DNA from: Chromobacterium sp. IIBBL 290-4
Lineage (GTDB): Bacteria; Pseudomonadota; Gammaproteobacteria; Burkholderiales; Chromobacteriaceae
DNA length: 64,000 bases
Assembly (NCBI RefSeq): GCF_024207115.1
Contig: NZ_CP100128.1
Coordinates: forward strand, 2,418,001-2,482,000
Direction of reading: 5' to 3'
Below are positions 27,019 to 35,012 of the stretch, in pieces. Made by a program: the position numbers and the translations under genes. The number at the start of each line of letters is the position of its first letter. Within the stretch, counting starts at the first letter, position 1. A model generated the notes under the pieces. The model searched no databases, was not told where the DNA came from, and saw only the letters and a list, made by a program, of their open reading frames with translations.

Positions 27019-27574
27019 CAGGAGCCCCTTCCGCACCCGCATCCAGGCGCAGCGCCGCGGCATCCCGCTGACCCCGGCCTACGCCGGCACGGATCGCGCC
27101 AAGCCGACCAGCCTGGGCGTGCAAACCGCCACCGTGGTCGGCCCGGCTGCTCCCGCACCGCGGGCGCAGACCAGACAAAGGGGGGATGGGCTGGAGGATA
27201 TCCTTTTCACCCGCCGCGACCCGGCCAGCGGCGTATACCAAATCCCCTTCGCCGCTGCGTTGCGCGATGCCCAGACCCGCATGGAAGGCGGCAAGCGGCA
27301 TTTGCGCGTCAGCGCCGCCGACCTGCAGAATCAGGAATGGATATTGGCCCGCGACAGCCAGGGCGCGTTGCGCGCCTGGTCCGGCATGGCGCTGACCCAG
27401 GCCCTGCTGGCCAACCGCCACGATGGCCTGGATAAGGCCTATCTGCAGCCGCAGGACAGCGCTTATTTCTTCTTCGGCTACGCCCGCTTGCAGCTGGATC
27501 CCGCCGCCGGCGGATACCGGCCCAGCGTGTACGGCCCCGCCGGCCGGCAAGACGCCGCCTGGCCGCCGCGCTGA
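27019..27574 (+). pseudogene. Second vgrG remnant, part after the IS, fused to unknown sequence
   Basis: From 27019 the DNA again matches the intact vgrG just downstream of its REP element (GGAGCCCCTTC, then RIQAQRRGIPLTPAYAGTDRAKP and VQTATVVGPA). After about 27150 it diverges and stays open to a stop at 27574, encoding a stretch with FTRRDPASGVYQIPFAAALRDAQTRM and DSAYFFFGYARLQLDP that I do not recognise. The frame has no evident ribosome site of its own, so expression is doubtful. The tail may be the remnant of an effector or of an alternative VgrG C-terminus. Confidence 0.7.
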
Positions 27575-27893
27575 CGGGTAGCCGGAAGGGCAATGGATAT
27601 CTGCATCGCTCTTGGCTGGGACACTCATGCAACAGCGCCATGCCCATGGAAGATCACGATATCCCGCTTCAGAATGTCGATGAACATTCTTCTGGAGCCT
27701 CGCTCTGCGCATGCGGGCGCTTGCGCGTTTCGAGGATTGCTTGTTTGAGATTTCCGCGGGGAAAAGCATATCTAGTTGACATACTTAATGAGTTTGATTA
27801 ATCATTCAATAAATCAATTGAATGATATTGGGCGTGCGCCAGGAGGCCTGGCGCCGCTTGGCGGTGAGTCGAACCTATGGAGAAGGAGTCTCT
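27575..27893 (+). other. Intergenic region upstream of the MFS gene
   Basis: About 320 bp without a gene. The first 180 bp are featureless; from 27770 it becomes AT-rich and carries a TTGACA box (27776-27781) with a poor -10 about 17 bp on, followed by the palindrome listed separately. Confidence 0.6.
27801..27826 (+). promoter_or_regulatory. Perfect palindromic operator before the MFS gene
   Basis: ATCATTCAAT (27801-27810) and ATTGAATGAT (27817-27826) are exact inverted repeats around 6 bp. The site lies 20-45 bp after TTGACA, over the expected transcription start, the usual place for a TetR- or MarR-type repressor site. No adjacent regulator gene is present. Confidence 0.65.
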
Positions 27894-29312
27894 GTGCAAG
27901 CGGAAAGTAGCGTGGAACGTAAGTCATTAGCCCTCCGGCAGCAAAGGGCTTTCTTGGCCTTGGCCTGTGTCCAGGCGACCTTGATCTTCACTATCACCTT
28001 GATCGCCGTGCCTTTGCCGAGCATAGGGCGCGAGTTCGCTTTGGATACCGCCTCTTTGATCTTGGTGAACGCCGCCTATGGCTTGGCGTTCAGCGGCTTA
28101 TTGCTGCTTGGCGGTCGTTTGAGCGATCGGTTTGGCGGACGGCGGGTCTTTCGCGCCGGGCTTTTGGCATTCGGCGCGGCCTCGGCAGCGGCTGGGCTGG
28201 CATCGGGTCTGGAGATGCTGCTGGCGATGCGCTTCTTGCAAGGCGCGGGCGCGGCCTTGGTTGCGCCCGCGGCCCTATCGCTATTGCGCGGCGTGTTCCC
28301 TGAGCCGGCGGATTTCGGACGCGCGATGGCGAGTTGGGGCGGCGTGTCGGTATTGGGCGCTACGGCCGGCACGGTGATTTCCGGCGTGTTGACCAGTTGG
28401 TTGTCATGGCGTTGGATGTTTGGCGTGCCGTTTGCGGTGTGTGTCGCGGCGCTGCTGAGCCTGAGAGTTTGGCTGCCCTTTTTCGATGAGGCGCGTAGCG
28501 GCGACAGTCTGGACCTGGGCGGCGCGGCCTTGGCCACCGCCGGTATTTCCCTTGCCAGCTATGGCTTGATTTTAAGCGGGGAGGCAGGGTGGCAATCTCC
28601 CGGCGTGCTGTCACCGTTGTTGGCGGGCGGGGCGTTTCTGTTCTGCTTTTTCCAGCTTGAGCGTCGCATCGCGTCGCCTTTATTGCCGCCGGGTTTTCTC
28701 GCGGAGCCAGGCCGTTTGGCGGGGTTGATCGGCATCTTGCTGGCGGCGGCGAGCATGGGCCTGGTGACATTCCTGCTGTCTTTGTATCTGCAACAGATTA
28801 AGGGCTGGACGCCTTTGTGGACGGCGTGGGGGTTTATTCCCTATTTGGCGGCGCTGATTGCAGTCAGCCAGATCGCGGCGCCATGGGCGGCGCGGTTTGG
28901 GGCGGCCCGTTTGCTGATCGCGGGCTTGCTGCTCGGCGCTTTGGGCTTGGCATGGCTGGCCGGTTTGGATCGTCAATCTTCCTATGCGGCGGGCGTGTTG
29001 CCGGGCCTGCTGCTGTTGCCGGCGGGAACGGCTTTGATGTTCTCCGCTTCCGCGGTGATGGCGACCCGCGATGTGCCGCCAAAGCAGGCGGGCTTGGCGG
29101 GCGGTGTGATGAATACGGCGATGGAGTTGGGGCCAACGGCAGGGCTGGCTGCTTTCATGTCGGTTGCCGCAGCCGCGACGGATGCTGTGACGGGTTATGC
29201 CTGGGCTTTCGCCGCTGCGGCGGGGACGTTTATCGCGGCGGCTGCGGCGATCGCTCTCTTGCTGAAGGCAAGTCGCGACCAAGCGCGGCGGCTGGCGGCG
29301 GAAAACCGTTGA
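27894..29312 (+). CDS. MFS drug exporter, DHA2-like
   Basis: Inner-membrane proton-driven exporter of the EmrB/QacA type. Seen: 472 residues with many hydrophobic segments, the MFS motif A GGRLSDRFGGRRVF after the second helix (about residues 72-85), and a glycine/alanine-rich fourth and fifth helix. I chose GTG 27894, which has AAGGAG 5 nt upstream; the frame is open from 27822 but that ATG lies inside the operator and lacks a ribosome site. Substrate unknown. The palindrome upstream suggests substrate-induced derepression. Confidence 0.85.
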   Translation: MQAESSVERKSLALRQQRAFLALACVQATLIFTITLIAVPLPSIGREFALDTASLILVNAAYGLAFSGLLLLGGRLSDRFGGRRVFRAGLLAFGAASAAAGLASGLEMLLAMRFLQGAGAALVAPAALSLLRGVFPEPADFGRAMASWGGVSVLGATAGTVISGVLTSWLSWRWMFGVPFAVCVAALLSLRVWLPFFDEARSGDSLDLGGAALATAGISLASYGLILSGEAGWQSPGVLSPLLAGGAFLFCFFQLERRIASPLLPPGFLAEPGRLAGLIGILLAAASMGLVTFLLSLYLQQIKGWTPLWTAWGFIPYLAALIAVSQIAAPWAARFGAARLLIAGLLLGALGLAWLAGLDRQSSYAAGVLPGLLLLPAGTALMFSASAVMATRDVPPKQAGLAGGVMNTAMELGPTAGLAAFMSVAAAATDAVTGYAWAFAAAAGTFIAAAAAIALLLKASRDQARRLAAENR

Positions 29313-29400
29313 TTTGTTGAGAACCGCGATGGCCTGCGGCATGCATGGCTATCGGTCTGCAAGCGGGCGGATGCGCCTGCGGATACTTGTGGAGAACGAG

Positions 29401-30270
29401 ATGATGATGGAAGACAAGCCGTTGACGGCTTGGCATGGCCGACCGGCCAGCCGGGAAGAGTGGCGAATGGCGATGCGTTGGGCGGAGGCCGAGGGTTGGG
29501 ATTTGGGCCTGGGCGATGCGGACTGCTTTTTCGATGCCGATCCGCATGGTTTCTATCTTGGTTTTGCGGAGGGCAGGGCGGTGGCTTCGGCATCGGCTGT
29601 CAATTTGGACGCGGGCTATTGCCATATCGGCCATTACTTGGCGGATCCTGCCTGCCGCGGCAAGGGCTGGGCGAGGCAAACCTGGGCGCTGGCGATGCGG
29701 CATGCCGGCGACAGGACTGCGGGTTGCGATGGCATGCCGGCGCAGATCGGCAATTACCAAAAGTGGGGCATGGAGGCGCAGTATCGCACTTTGCGGCTAA
29801 GCGGCGTTCCGATTGCCCTTCCTCAGGCTGAGCCAGAGCTGGAGAGCGTCACGGCAGCTGTGCTGGAGTCGGTCGCTGCGTATGACCGGCAATGCGGCGG
29901 CGTGCAGCGCCATGCCTTATTGCGGCGCTGGTTTTTGGGGGAGGGGCGGCGCGGATGGCTGAGCCGCGCGGCGGATGGGCGCATCAATGGCCTGTTGGGC
30001 TTGCGCGCCTCCAGCGCGGGATACCGGCTGGGGCCGTTCTATGCCGATGAGGATGGGGTCAGGCAAAAGCTGTTTCGCCAGGCGCTGGCCTGCTTGCCCC
30101 CTGGCGCGATGCTGACGCTGGATGCGCCTGAAACTGCGGGGGAATTGATAAGGGAGGCCCAGGAGCGCGGGCTGCGCGAAATCTTCCATACCTACCGCAT
30201 GTATCGGGGCGCCGCGCCGCAGGCCAGGATGGATCGAATCCATGCGATAGCCTCGCTCGAACTGGGCTGA
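29401..30270 (+). CDS. GNAT acetyltransferase, YitH-like two-domain
   Basis: Probable acetyl-CoA-dependent N-acetyltransferase of 289 residues. Seen: an N-terminal GNAT fold with YLADPACRGKGWARQTWALAM (about residues 81-100), whose R/G-x-x-G-x-A/G pattern binds acetyl-CoA, and a C-terminal domain with GYRLGPFYADEDGVRQKLFRQAL and LTLDAPET, as in the YitH/Acetyltransf_18 family. ATG 29401 (an ATGATGATG run) has GGAG upstream. It follows the MFS gene by 88 bp in the same direction, so a shared resistance role is possible. Acceptor substrate unknown. Confidence 0.82.
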   Translation: MMMEDKPLTAWHGRPASREEWRMAMRWAEAEGWDLGLGDADCFFDADPHGFYLGFAEGRAVASASAVNLDAGYCHIGHYLADPACRGKGWARQTWALAMRHAGDRTAGCDGMPAQIGNYQKWGMEAQYRTLRLSGVPIALPQAEPELESVTAAVLESVAAYDRQCGGVQRHALLRRWFLGEGRRGWLSRAADGRINGLLGLRASSAGYRLGPFYADEDGVRQKLFRQALACLPPGAMLTLDAPETAGELIREAQERGLREIFHTYRMYRGAAPQARMDRIHAIASLELG

Positions 30271-30451
30271 ATATTGGCGATGTCCGGCTATCGCGCGATG
30301 AAAAATGCGTGCCCGGAATGTGCCTCGCGGCAGTTTGCAGTGCTTGGCTGCCGTCATGGCTGCGAGGGCTTTATCCACGGATAGGGCTGGTGCTCCAGAC
30401 CATTCGGATGGTGGCCGGTTGTGCGGGCGGCATCGAGTAATCGATCCGGCC

Positions 30452-31069
30452 TTAGCCGAAGATCAGCCGGCCGGCCATGAGGACGAACACGCCGCCGAGC
30501 AAGCTTTTCTGCAATTTGGCGGCAGGGCCGCGGCCCTTCAGGCGGCGGGCCAGGCCGCTGGCGGCGAAAGCGTAAGCGGTGTCGAAGGCCAGCCCCACCG
30601 CCACCAGAATCAGGCCAAGCAGCGCGAACTGCGGCAGCATCGCGCCGTGCGCCGGCGAGACGAATTGCGGCAGGAATAGCGCGCAGAACATCAGCGCCTT
30701 GGGGTTGAGCAGATTGGTGAGGAAGCCGCGGGCGATCGCGGCGCGGCCGGACTCCGCCGCCGCGGGCGCGTCTTCGGCGGCGGGTTTGGCGCGAATCACC
30801 TTCCACGCCAGCCAGAGCAGATAGGCCGCGCCTATCCAGCGCACGGCGTTGAACAGCTGCAGATGGGTCGCCATCAAGGCGGCCAGTCCCAGGCCGGACA
30901 TCATCACATGCAGAAAGCGCGAGGCGGCGATGCCCAGCGCCGTCAACAAGCCGGTTCCGGCGCCGCGGCTGGCCGAAGTGGCCATCACCAAGGCCATGTC
31001 CGGCCCCGGCAAGACGTAAACGGCGACCAAGGCGGCAAGGTATAGCGACAGCACAGATAGGGACAGCAT
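30452..31069 (-). CDS. LysE-family amino-acid exporter
   Basis: Membrane exporter of the LysE/RhtB family, 205 residues with about six hydrophobic segments. Seen: the N-terminal family motif YVLPGPDMALVMATSASRG (about residues 18-36), GAAYLLWLAWKVIRA (about 81-95) and GFLTNLLNPKALMF (about 115-128). The start ATG 31069 has GGAG upstream on the complementary strand. It is divergent from an Lrp/AsnC regulator, the classical arrangement in which the regulator senses the amino acid and turns on its exporter. Exported amino acid unknown. Confidence 0.92.
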   Translation of the reverse strand: MLSLSVLSLYLAALVAVYVLPGPDMALVMATSASRGAGTGLLTALGIAASRFLHVMMSGLGLAALMATHLQLFNAVRWIGAAYLLWLAWKVIRAKPAAEDAPAAAESGRAAIARGFLTNLLNPKALMFCALFLPQFVSPAHGAMLPQFALLGLILVAVGLAFDTAYAFAASGLARRLKGRGPAAKLQKSLLGGVFVLMAGRLIFG

Positions 31070-31194
31070 GTCGGGCTCCGGCAAAGGGAAAGGATGCGGC
31101 TAGTGTGCTATCGATTAGGTGAAATTGCTTTGCTTTCTTTTATATAAACCGGCTAAATTTTAGAAGACTCTTTTCCAATAAAAGCTATTTGAAA

Positions 31195-31674
31195 ATGAAT
31201 TCTTCTAAATTAGCGCTGGATGATGTGGATATCGCCCTGATGGACTTGCTGCAGCGGGACGGGCGGCTGTCCAACGCCAAGCTGGCCGAACAGGTGGCGC
31301 TGAGCGAAACGCCGTGCTGGCGCCGGCTCAAGCGGCTGGAAGCCGACGGTTATATCGAGGGCTATCAGGCGGTGTTGAGCCGCAAGAAGCTAGGCTATGG
31401 CGTATTGGCCTTTGTGCAGGTCAGCCTGGGCAGCCATACCGGTGACGCGCCGCTGGATTTCGAGGACCGGGTGCAGGCCATACCGGAGGTGCTGTCCTGC
31501 CATAACCTGACCGGCGAAAGCGATTATCTGCTGCAAGTGGTGGCGGAGGATCTGGAGGCGTTCGGCGTCTTCGTCCGCGATGTGCTGCGCGATCTGCCGG
31601 GCGTAGCGTCGATACGCTCCAGTTTGTCGCTGCGCGAGGTGAAGATGTCGGGCCGGCTGCCGCTGGGGGCTTAG
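31195..31674 (+). CDS. Lrp/AsnC-family transcriptional regulator
   Basis: Amino-acid-responsive regulator of 159 residues. Seen: N-terminal winged HTH (about 8-60: DIALMDLLQRDGRLSNAKLAEQVALSETPCWRRLKRLEADGYI) and a C-terminal RAM domain (about 68-150) with SCHNLTGESDYLLQVVAEDLEAF. ATG 31195 is preferred to the TTG two codons earlier. The 125-bp AT-rich gap to the divergent lysE-type gene probably holds its operator. Confidence 0.93.
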   Translation: MNSSKLALDDVDIALMDLLQRDGRLSNAKLAEQVALSETPCWRRLKRLEADGYIEGYQAVLSRKKLGYGVLAFVQVSLGSHTGDAPLDFEDRVQAIPEVLSCHNLTGESDYLLQVVAEDLEAFGVFVRDVLRDLPGVASIRSSLSLREVKMSGRLPLGA

Positions 31675-31782
31675 GCCCGCTGAATGGCGAATCCTGTCCG
31701 CTCCCGCGTCAGGCCGGATCGGCTTGGCTGCGCTGCGCATCCAGCTGCGGTACTGGCGGCTTCGGACCTTGGTGCCCCATTG

Positions 31783-31985
31783 CTAATGCAGCAGGGCGAG
31801 GGCGGGCGCGATGTCGGGCTGCGGGGCCAGGCCCCGGCTGAGGCGGCGCAATTGATGCTTCACCATCGCCATATAGCCTACCGACGCCAGCACCTTGTTT
31901 TTCGATGGGATGGCGCGCAGCCGCGGGGCGGCCGCCGCGTCGCCGCGCCAAATGTTGGGCAGCTGCGGGTCTAGCGCCAGCGCGG
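31783..31985 (-). pseudogene. C-terminal gene fragment, family not recognised
   Basis: On the minus strand an open stretch with strongly GC-biased third positions encodes about 65 residues (LPNIWRGD..., SKNKVLASVGYMAMVKHQL, then DIAPALALLH and a stop at 31783). It looks like the true C-terminus of a protein. No matching N-terminal part lies upstream on that strand; beyond about 31990 the coding bias switches to the plus strand. Confidence 0.5.
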
Positions 31986-32282
31986 TGGCCATGCCGGCGA
32001 CGGCGCTGCGCATCATCCGCGATGCGCAGCGGGCGGGGGTTTCTCTTGATGAGATCAAACAAATCCAGCCGGCGGATATCCGCTCCTGGCAACATGCCGA
32101 GTTATTGGCGATGCTTGGCCGCAAGGTGGCGGAGATTGAATCGCAGCAGGCGAGGCTGGCGCACAACAAGGCGCACCTTCAAGACCTTGATCCAATTGAT
32201 CGAATCCAAACCAGAAGACATGGACTGCGCAGACAACGCCGCCAGGGTGATGGCGAGCATGCGCGGCGCCGACAAACCATAA
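31970..32282 (+). pseudogene. MerR-family regulator remnant, frameshifted, HTH lost
   Basis: The plus strand encodes ALRIIRDAQRAGVSLDEIKQIQ, then AEIESQQARLAHNKAHLQ, the back half of a MerR helix-turn-helix domain plus dimerisation helix. Near 32182 the frame breaks and the sequence continues in another frame as LIQLIESKPEDMDCADNAARVMASMRG, typical of the C-terminus of such regulators. A one-base insertion explains this. The first DNA-binding helices are missing, so it is dead. Confidence 0.68.
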
Positions 32283-32395
32283 GTCCGCTCCATATCCGCG
32301 TCCTTTGGGGGCTAGCCAGCTCAAGCCTGCTTCCCGCTTGCTGGGTGCTGAAATGTTTTAGCCCGGCGATGGCGGGATGGTCTGGCGCAGCCCGC

Positions 32396-33310
32396 TTATC
32401 CGGACATCGTCATCTTCGTTTCAGCATCCCTCTCGGCCTCCGACCTTAACCAGTCCGCGAAAGCTTGCGCGGGCGCGTCGCACAGCTCGACCGGGCGAGG
32501 CAGGACCAGGCAGAACTGTTTGGCCACGCTGGGCGCGGCGGGCCATGGCGCCAGCAGCCGCCCTTGCGCCAACTCCGCCTCCACATACAAGCGCGGCACC
32601 AGCGCCACGCCCAGGCCGGCCAAGGCCGCCTCGATCAACATCGCGTGCAGATCGTAACGGGCGCCGGCGGCGGCTTGCGTCAGCGGAATGCCGGTCTCTT
32701 GCGCATAGCGCGCCCAGGCCTCGGGGTTTTGCCGGCGGTGCAGGCGCGGCAAGTCATCCAGCGCCCGCTTCGGCGCAGTCTCGGCCAGCCAGTCCGGGTG
32801 GCAAACCGGGATGAGGACTTCCTGCACCAGTCTATAGGTGTGCATGCCGGCCCAGGCGGGGTGTTCGAAATGGATGGCGGCGTCGAAGCCGCTGCCGGCC
32901 AAGGCGAAGGGCTCCATTCGTTCGGCCAGATTTACCGTGATGTTGGGATGGCGATCATGGAAGCGTTTCAAGCGCGGGATCAGCCAGCGGCTGGCGAAGG
33001 TCGGCAGCGCGGCGATATCGATGCTGCCCGCGGCGGCGGCTTGTCCCATCAGGTATTGGCTGTCGCGCTCCAGCCGTTCCAGCGTTTCGCGAACCTGGGC
33101 GGCGTAACGCATGCCGTGCGGGGCGAGCCGGACGCGGTTGCCTATGCGCTCGAACAGCGGCAGGCCGAGAAAATCTTCCAGCCGCGCAATCTGGCGGCTG
33201 ATCGCGCCTTCCGTCAACGCCAGCTCCTCGGCGGCGCGGGCAAAGCTGCCGTGCCGCGCCGCCGCCTCGAAAGCCAGCAGCGCGGCGCTGCTGGGTATTT
33301 TGCGCCTCAT
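32396..33310 (-). CDS. LysR-family regulator, GcvA-like
   Basis: LysR-type activator of 304 residues. Seen: N-terminal HTH (about 6-65) with LLAFEAAARHGSFARAAEELALTEGAISRQIARLE and LGLPLFERIGNRVRL, then an effector-binding domain with DIAALPTFASRWLIPRLKRF and GLGVALVPRLYVE. The N-terminal sequence and the TFASRWLIPRL motif are of the GcvA subgroup. It is divergent from the two-gene unit starting at 33460, with a 149-bp AT-rich intergenic region, and probably controls it. Confidence 0.93.
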   Translation of the reverse strand: MRRKIPSSAALLAFEAAARHGSFARAAEELALTEGAISRQIARLEDFLGLPLFERIGNRVRLAPHGMRYAAQVRETLERLERDSQYLMGQAAAAGSIDIAALPTFASRWLIPRLKRFHDRHPNITVNLAERMEPFALAGSGFDAAIHFEHPAWAGMHTYRLVQEVLIPVCHPDWLAETAPKRALDDLPRLHRRQNPEAWARYAQETGIPLTQAAAGARYDLHAMLIEAALAGLGVALVPRLYVEAELAQGRLLAPWPAAPSVAKQFCLVLPRPVELCDAPAQAFADWLRSEAERDAETKMTMSG

Positions 33311-33459
33311 GGCCGCAGCCTGGCGGTTAGGCCGTTGTCAGCTTGATAAAAAGTCATGAAATCTTGATTTTATATCGTTTTTAATCCATCCAGCATTGCC
33401 TCAGCATGAGTGAATGTCAATTGCGGCCGAGCGATGGCCGATCATGAAAGGGCTATGCC

Positions 33460-34023
33460 ATGCTTTATTTTGTCGAATGCAGCTATGCCGACCCCGGCAG
33501 CGAGGCGGAATGGAATCGTTTTTACAACGAAGACAAACTGCCCGCGCTGTTGGCGGTGCCTGGTTTTTTGAACTCGCAGCGTTTCCAGGCGGTGGGCCAT
33601 GATGGCCCGGCCTATCTCGCCATCCATACGCTCGCCGGGCCCGAAACGCTGGATTCGGACGCTTATCGGCGCAATGGCGGCGGCAACTTCGCCAGCTGGC
33701 AAACGCATATCTTCGACTGGCGTCGCAATCTTTATCTTGGCGCGCAGGCGCCAGCCATAGGCGAGCGCGATTATCTGGCCATCAGCGAGCAGGGGCCGGA
33801 GGCCTTGCTGGCGATGGGTGCGCAGCCGGATGAAATCCAGGCGGCGGGTTTGGAGCGGTCTACGGCATCGCGCTGGCTGGCGGCATGGCGTCCGGTCGAG
33901 GGGCAGGGCGCGGCTGACTTGGCGGCGGACCTTAGATTGTACGCGCCGCTCACCGCGCGCTTGTTCCCTGGCCAGTCCCTGGCCCGGCAGACCGGCCTGG
34001 CTGCCGACATTTCCGCTGACTGA
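33460..34023 (+). CDS. Dimeric alpha/beta-barrel protein (EthD-like), function unknown
   Basis: Soluble protein of 187 residues. The first 95 residues match the ferredoxin-like small-barrel pattern: an opening strand LYFVECSYA, EWNRFYNEDKLPALLAVPGFLNSQRF (about 16-41) and PAYLAIHTL, as in EthD- or DUF4286-type proteins that bind or convert small aromatic or polyketide-like molecules. The rest is alanine-rich without motifs. It is 10 bp upstream of an MBL-fold hydrolase, so the two probably act in one catabolic step under the divergent LysR. Confidence 0.65.
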   Translation: MLYFVECSYADPGSEAEWNRFYNEDKLPALLAVPGFLNSQRFQAVGHDGPAYLAIHTLAGPETLDSDAYRRNGGGNFASWQTHIFDWRRNLYLGAQAPAIGERDYLAISEQGPEALLAMGAQPDEIQAAGLERSTASRWLAAWRPVEGQGAADLAADLRLYAPLTARLFPGQSLARQTGLAADISAD

Positions 34024-34033
34024 GGAGAGCGCC

Positions 34034-34909
34034 ATGGGTCTTCCTTGCCGCCAGATTGGCGACTATGCGGTCACCGCGCTCAGCGATGGATATTTGGATT
34101 GCGGCTTGGAGTTGCTGAGCCCCATCGATATGGAGGAGGCGGCCAGGATGCAAAGGGCGGCGAATGTGCTTGCCCCCGCCGCCATCCATATCAATTGCTA
34201 TCTGATTCGCGGCCGAGGCCGTGCCGTGCTGATCGATGCCGGCGCGGGCGGGCGCAAAGGCTGGGGCGGCGAGCTGCCGGTGCGTTTGCGGCAATTGGGC
34301 GTTTCTGCGGTGGATATCGACGCGATTTTGCTGACGCATGCGCATCCCGACCATATCGGCGGCTTGCTGGATAGCGCCGGCCAGGCGGCGTTTCCGAACG
34401 CCGAGTTGCTGTTGAGCCAGCGCGAGCTTCAGTTCTGGCAGGATGATGGGCAGATGAGCCGCGCCAGCGAGCGGGCGCGCGGCAATTTCCTGATTGCCCG
34501 GCAGACATTTGACCGTTACCGGGCCGGGTTGCGAACCTTTCACTCCGGCGAGGTTTGGCCCGGCATTCTGGCGATGCCGCTGGCGGGCCATACCGTGGGC
34601 CATACCGGTTTTCTATTGGCTTCCGGCGCGGAAAGCCTGCTGATATGGGGGGGTGTGGTGCATTTCCCCCATATCCAGATCGCCCGCCCCGAGGTTTCCA
34701 TCGCCTTCGATCAAGATGCCGCCATCGCCGCCGCGATGCGGGCCAAACTGCTGGAGCAAGCCTGCGCGGAGAGTCTGCTGATTGCCGGCATGCATCTGGG
34801 CGAGGCCGGGTTCGCCCGCATTCTGCGCGATGGAGGCGGGTTTCGCATCGACTATGAAAACGAGCGGGGCCCGAAGGCGGCAAGCAAGGGGCCGAGCTGG
34901 GCGATGTGA
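34034..34909 (+). CDS. MBL-fold metallo-hydrolase
   Basis: Zinc hydrolase of the metallo-beta-lactamase superfamily, 291 residues. Seen: THAHPDHIGG (about residues 101-110) with the HxHxDH metal site, a later histidine in LAGHTVGHTGF (about 186-196), and no signal peptide. The start ATG 34034 has GAGGAG upstream. Sequence style is that of AHL-lactonase or esterase-like members rather than beta-lactamases; the N-terminal ITALSDG-like segment and the linked barrel protein suggest ring opening or ester hydrolysis. Substrate unknown. Confidence 0.88.
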   Translation: MGLPCRQIGDYAVTALSDGYLDCGLELLSPIDMEEAARMQRAANVLAPAAIHINCYLIRGRGRAVLIDAGAGGRKGWGGELPVRLRQLGVSAVDIDAILLTHAHPDHIGGLLDSAGQAAFPNAELLLSQRELQFWQDDGQMSRASERARGNFLIARQTFDRYRAGLRTFHSGEVWPGILAMPLAGHTVGHTGFLLASGAESLLIWGGVVHFPHIQIARPEVSIAFDQDAAIAAAMRAKLLEQACAESLLIAGMHLGEAGFARILRDGGGFRIDYENERGPKAASKGPSWAM

Positions 34910-35012
34910 GCCATGCAGGGCCTCGCCGCAGTCTGCGAGGCCGCGCCACTGTCGCCGGCTTGGCGGGCGAATTATGATATTCGCCATCAATTAGGATGAG
35001 CGAAGCGGAACC

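Noticed and set aside
30284..30451. Short plus-strand frame opposite the LysE exporter
   Set aside because: No ribosome site or motif; it is antisense to an evident membrane transporter.
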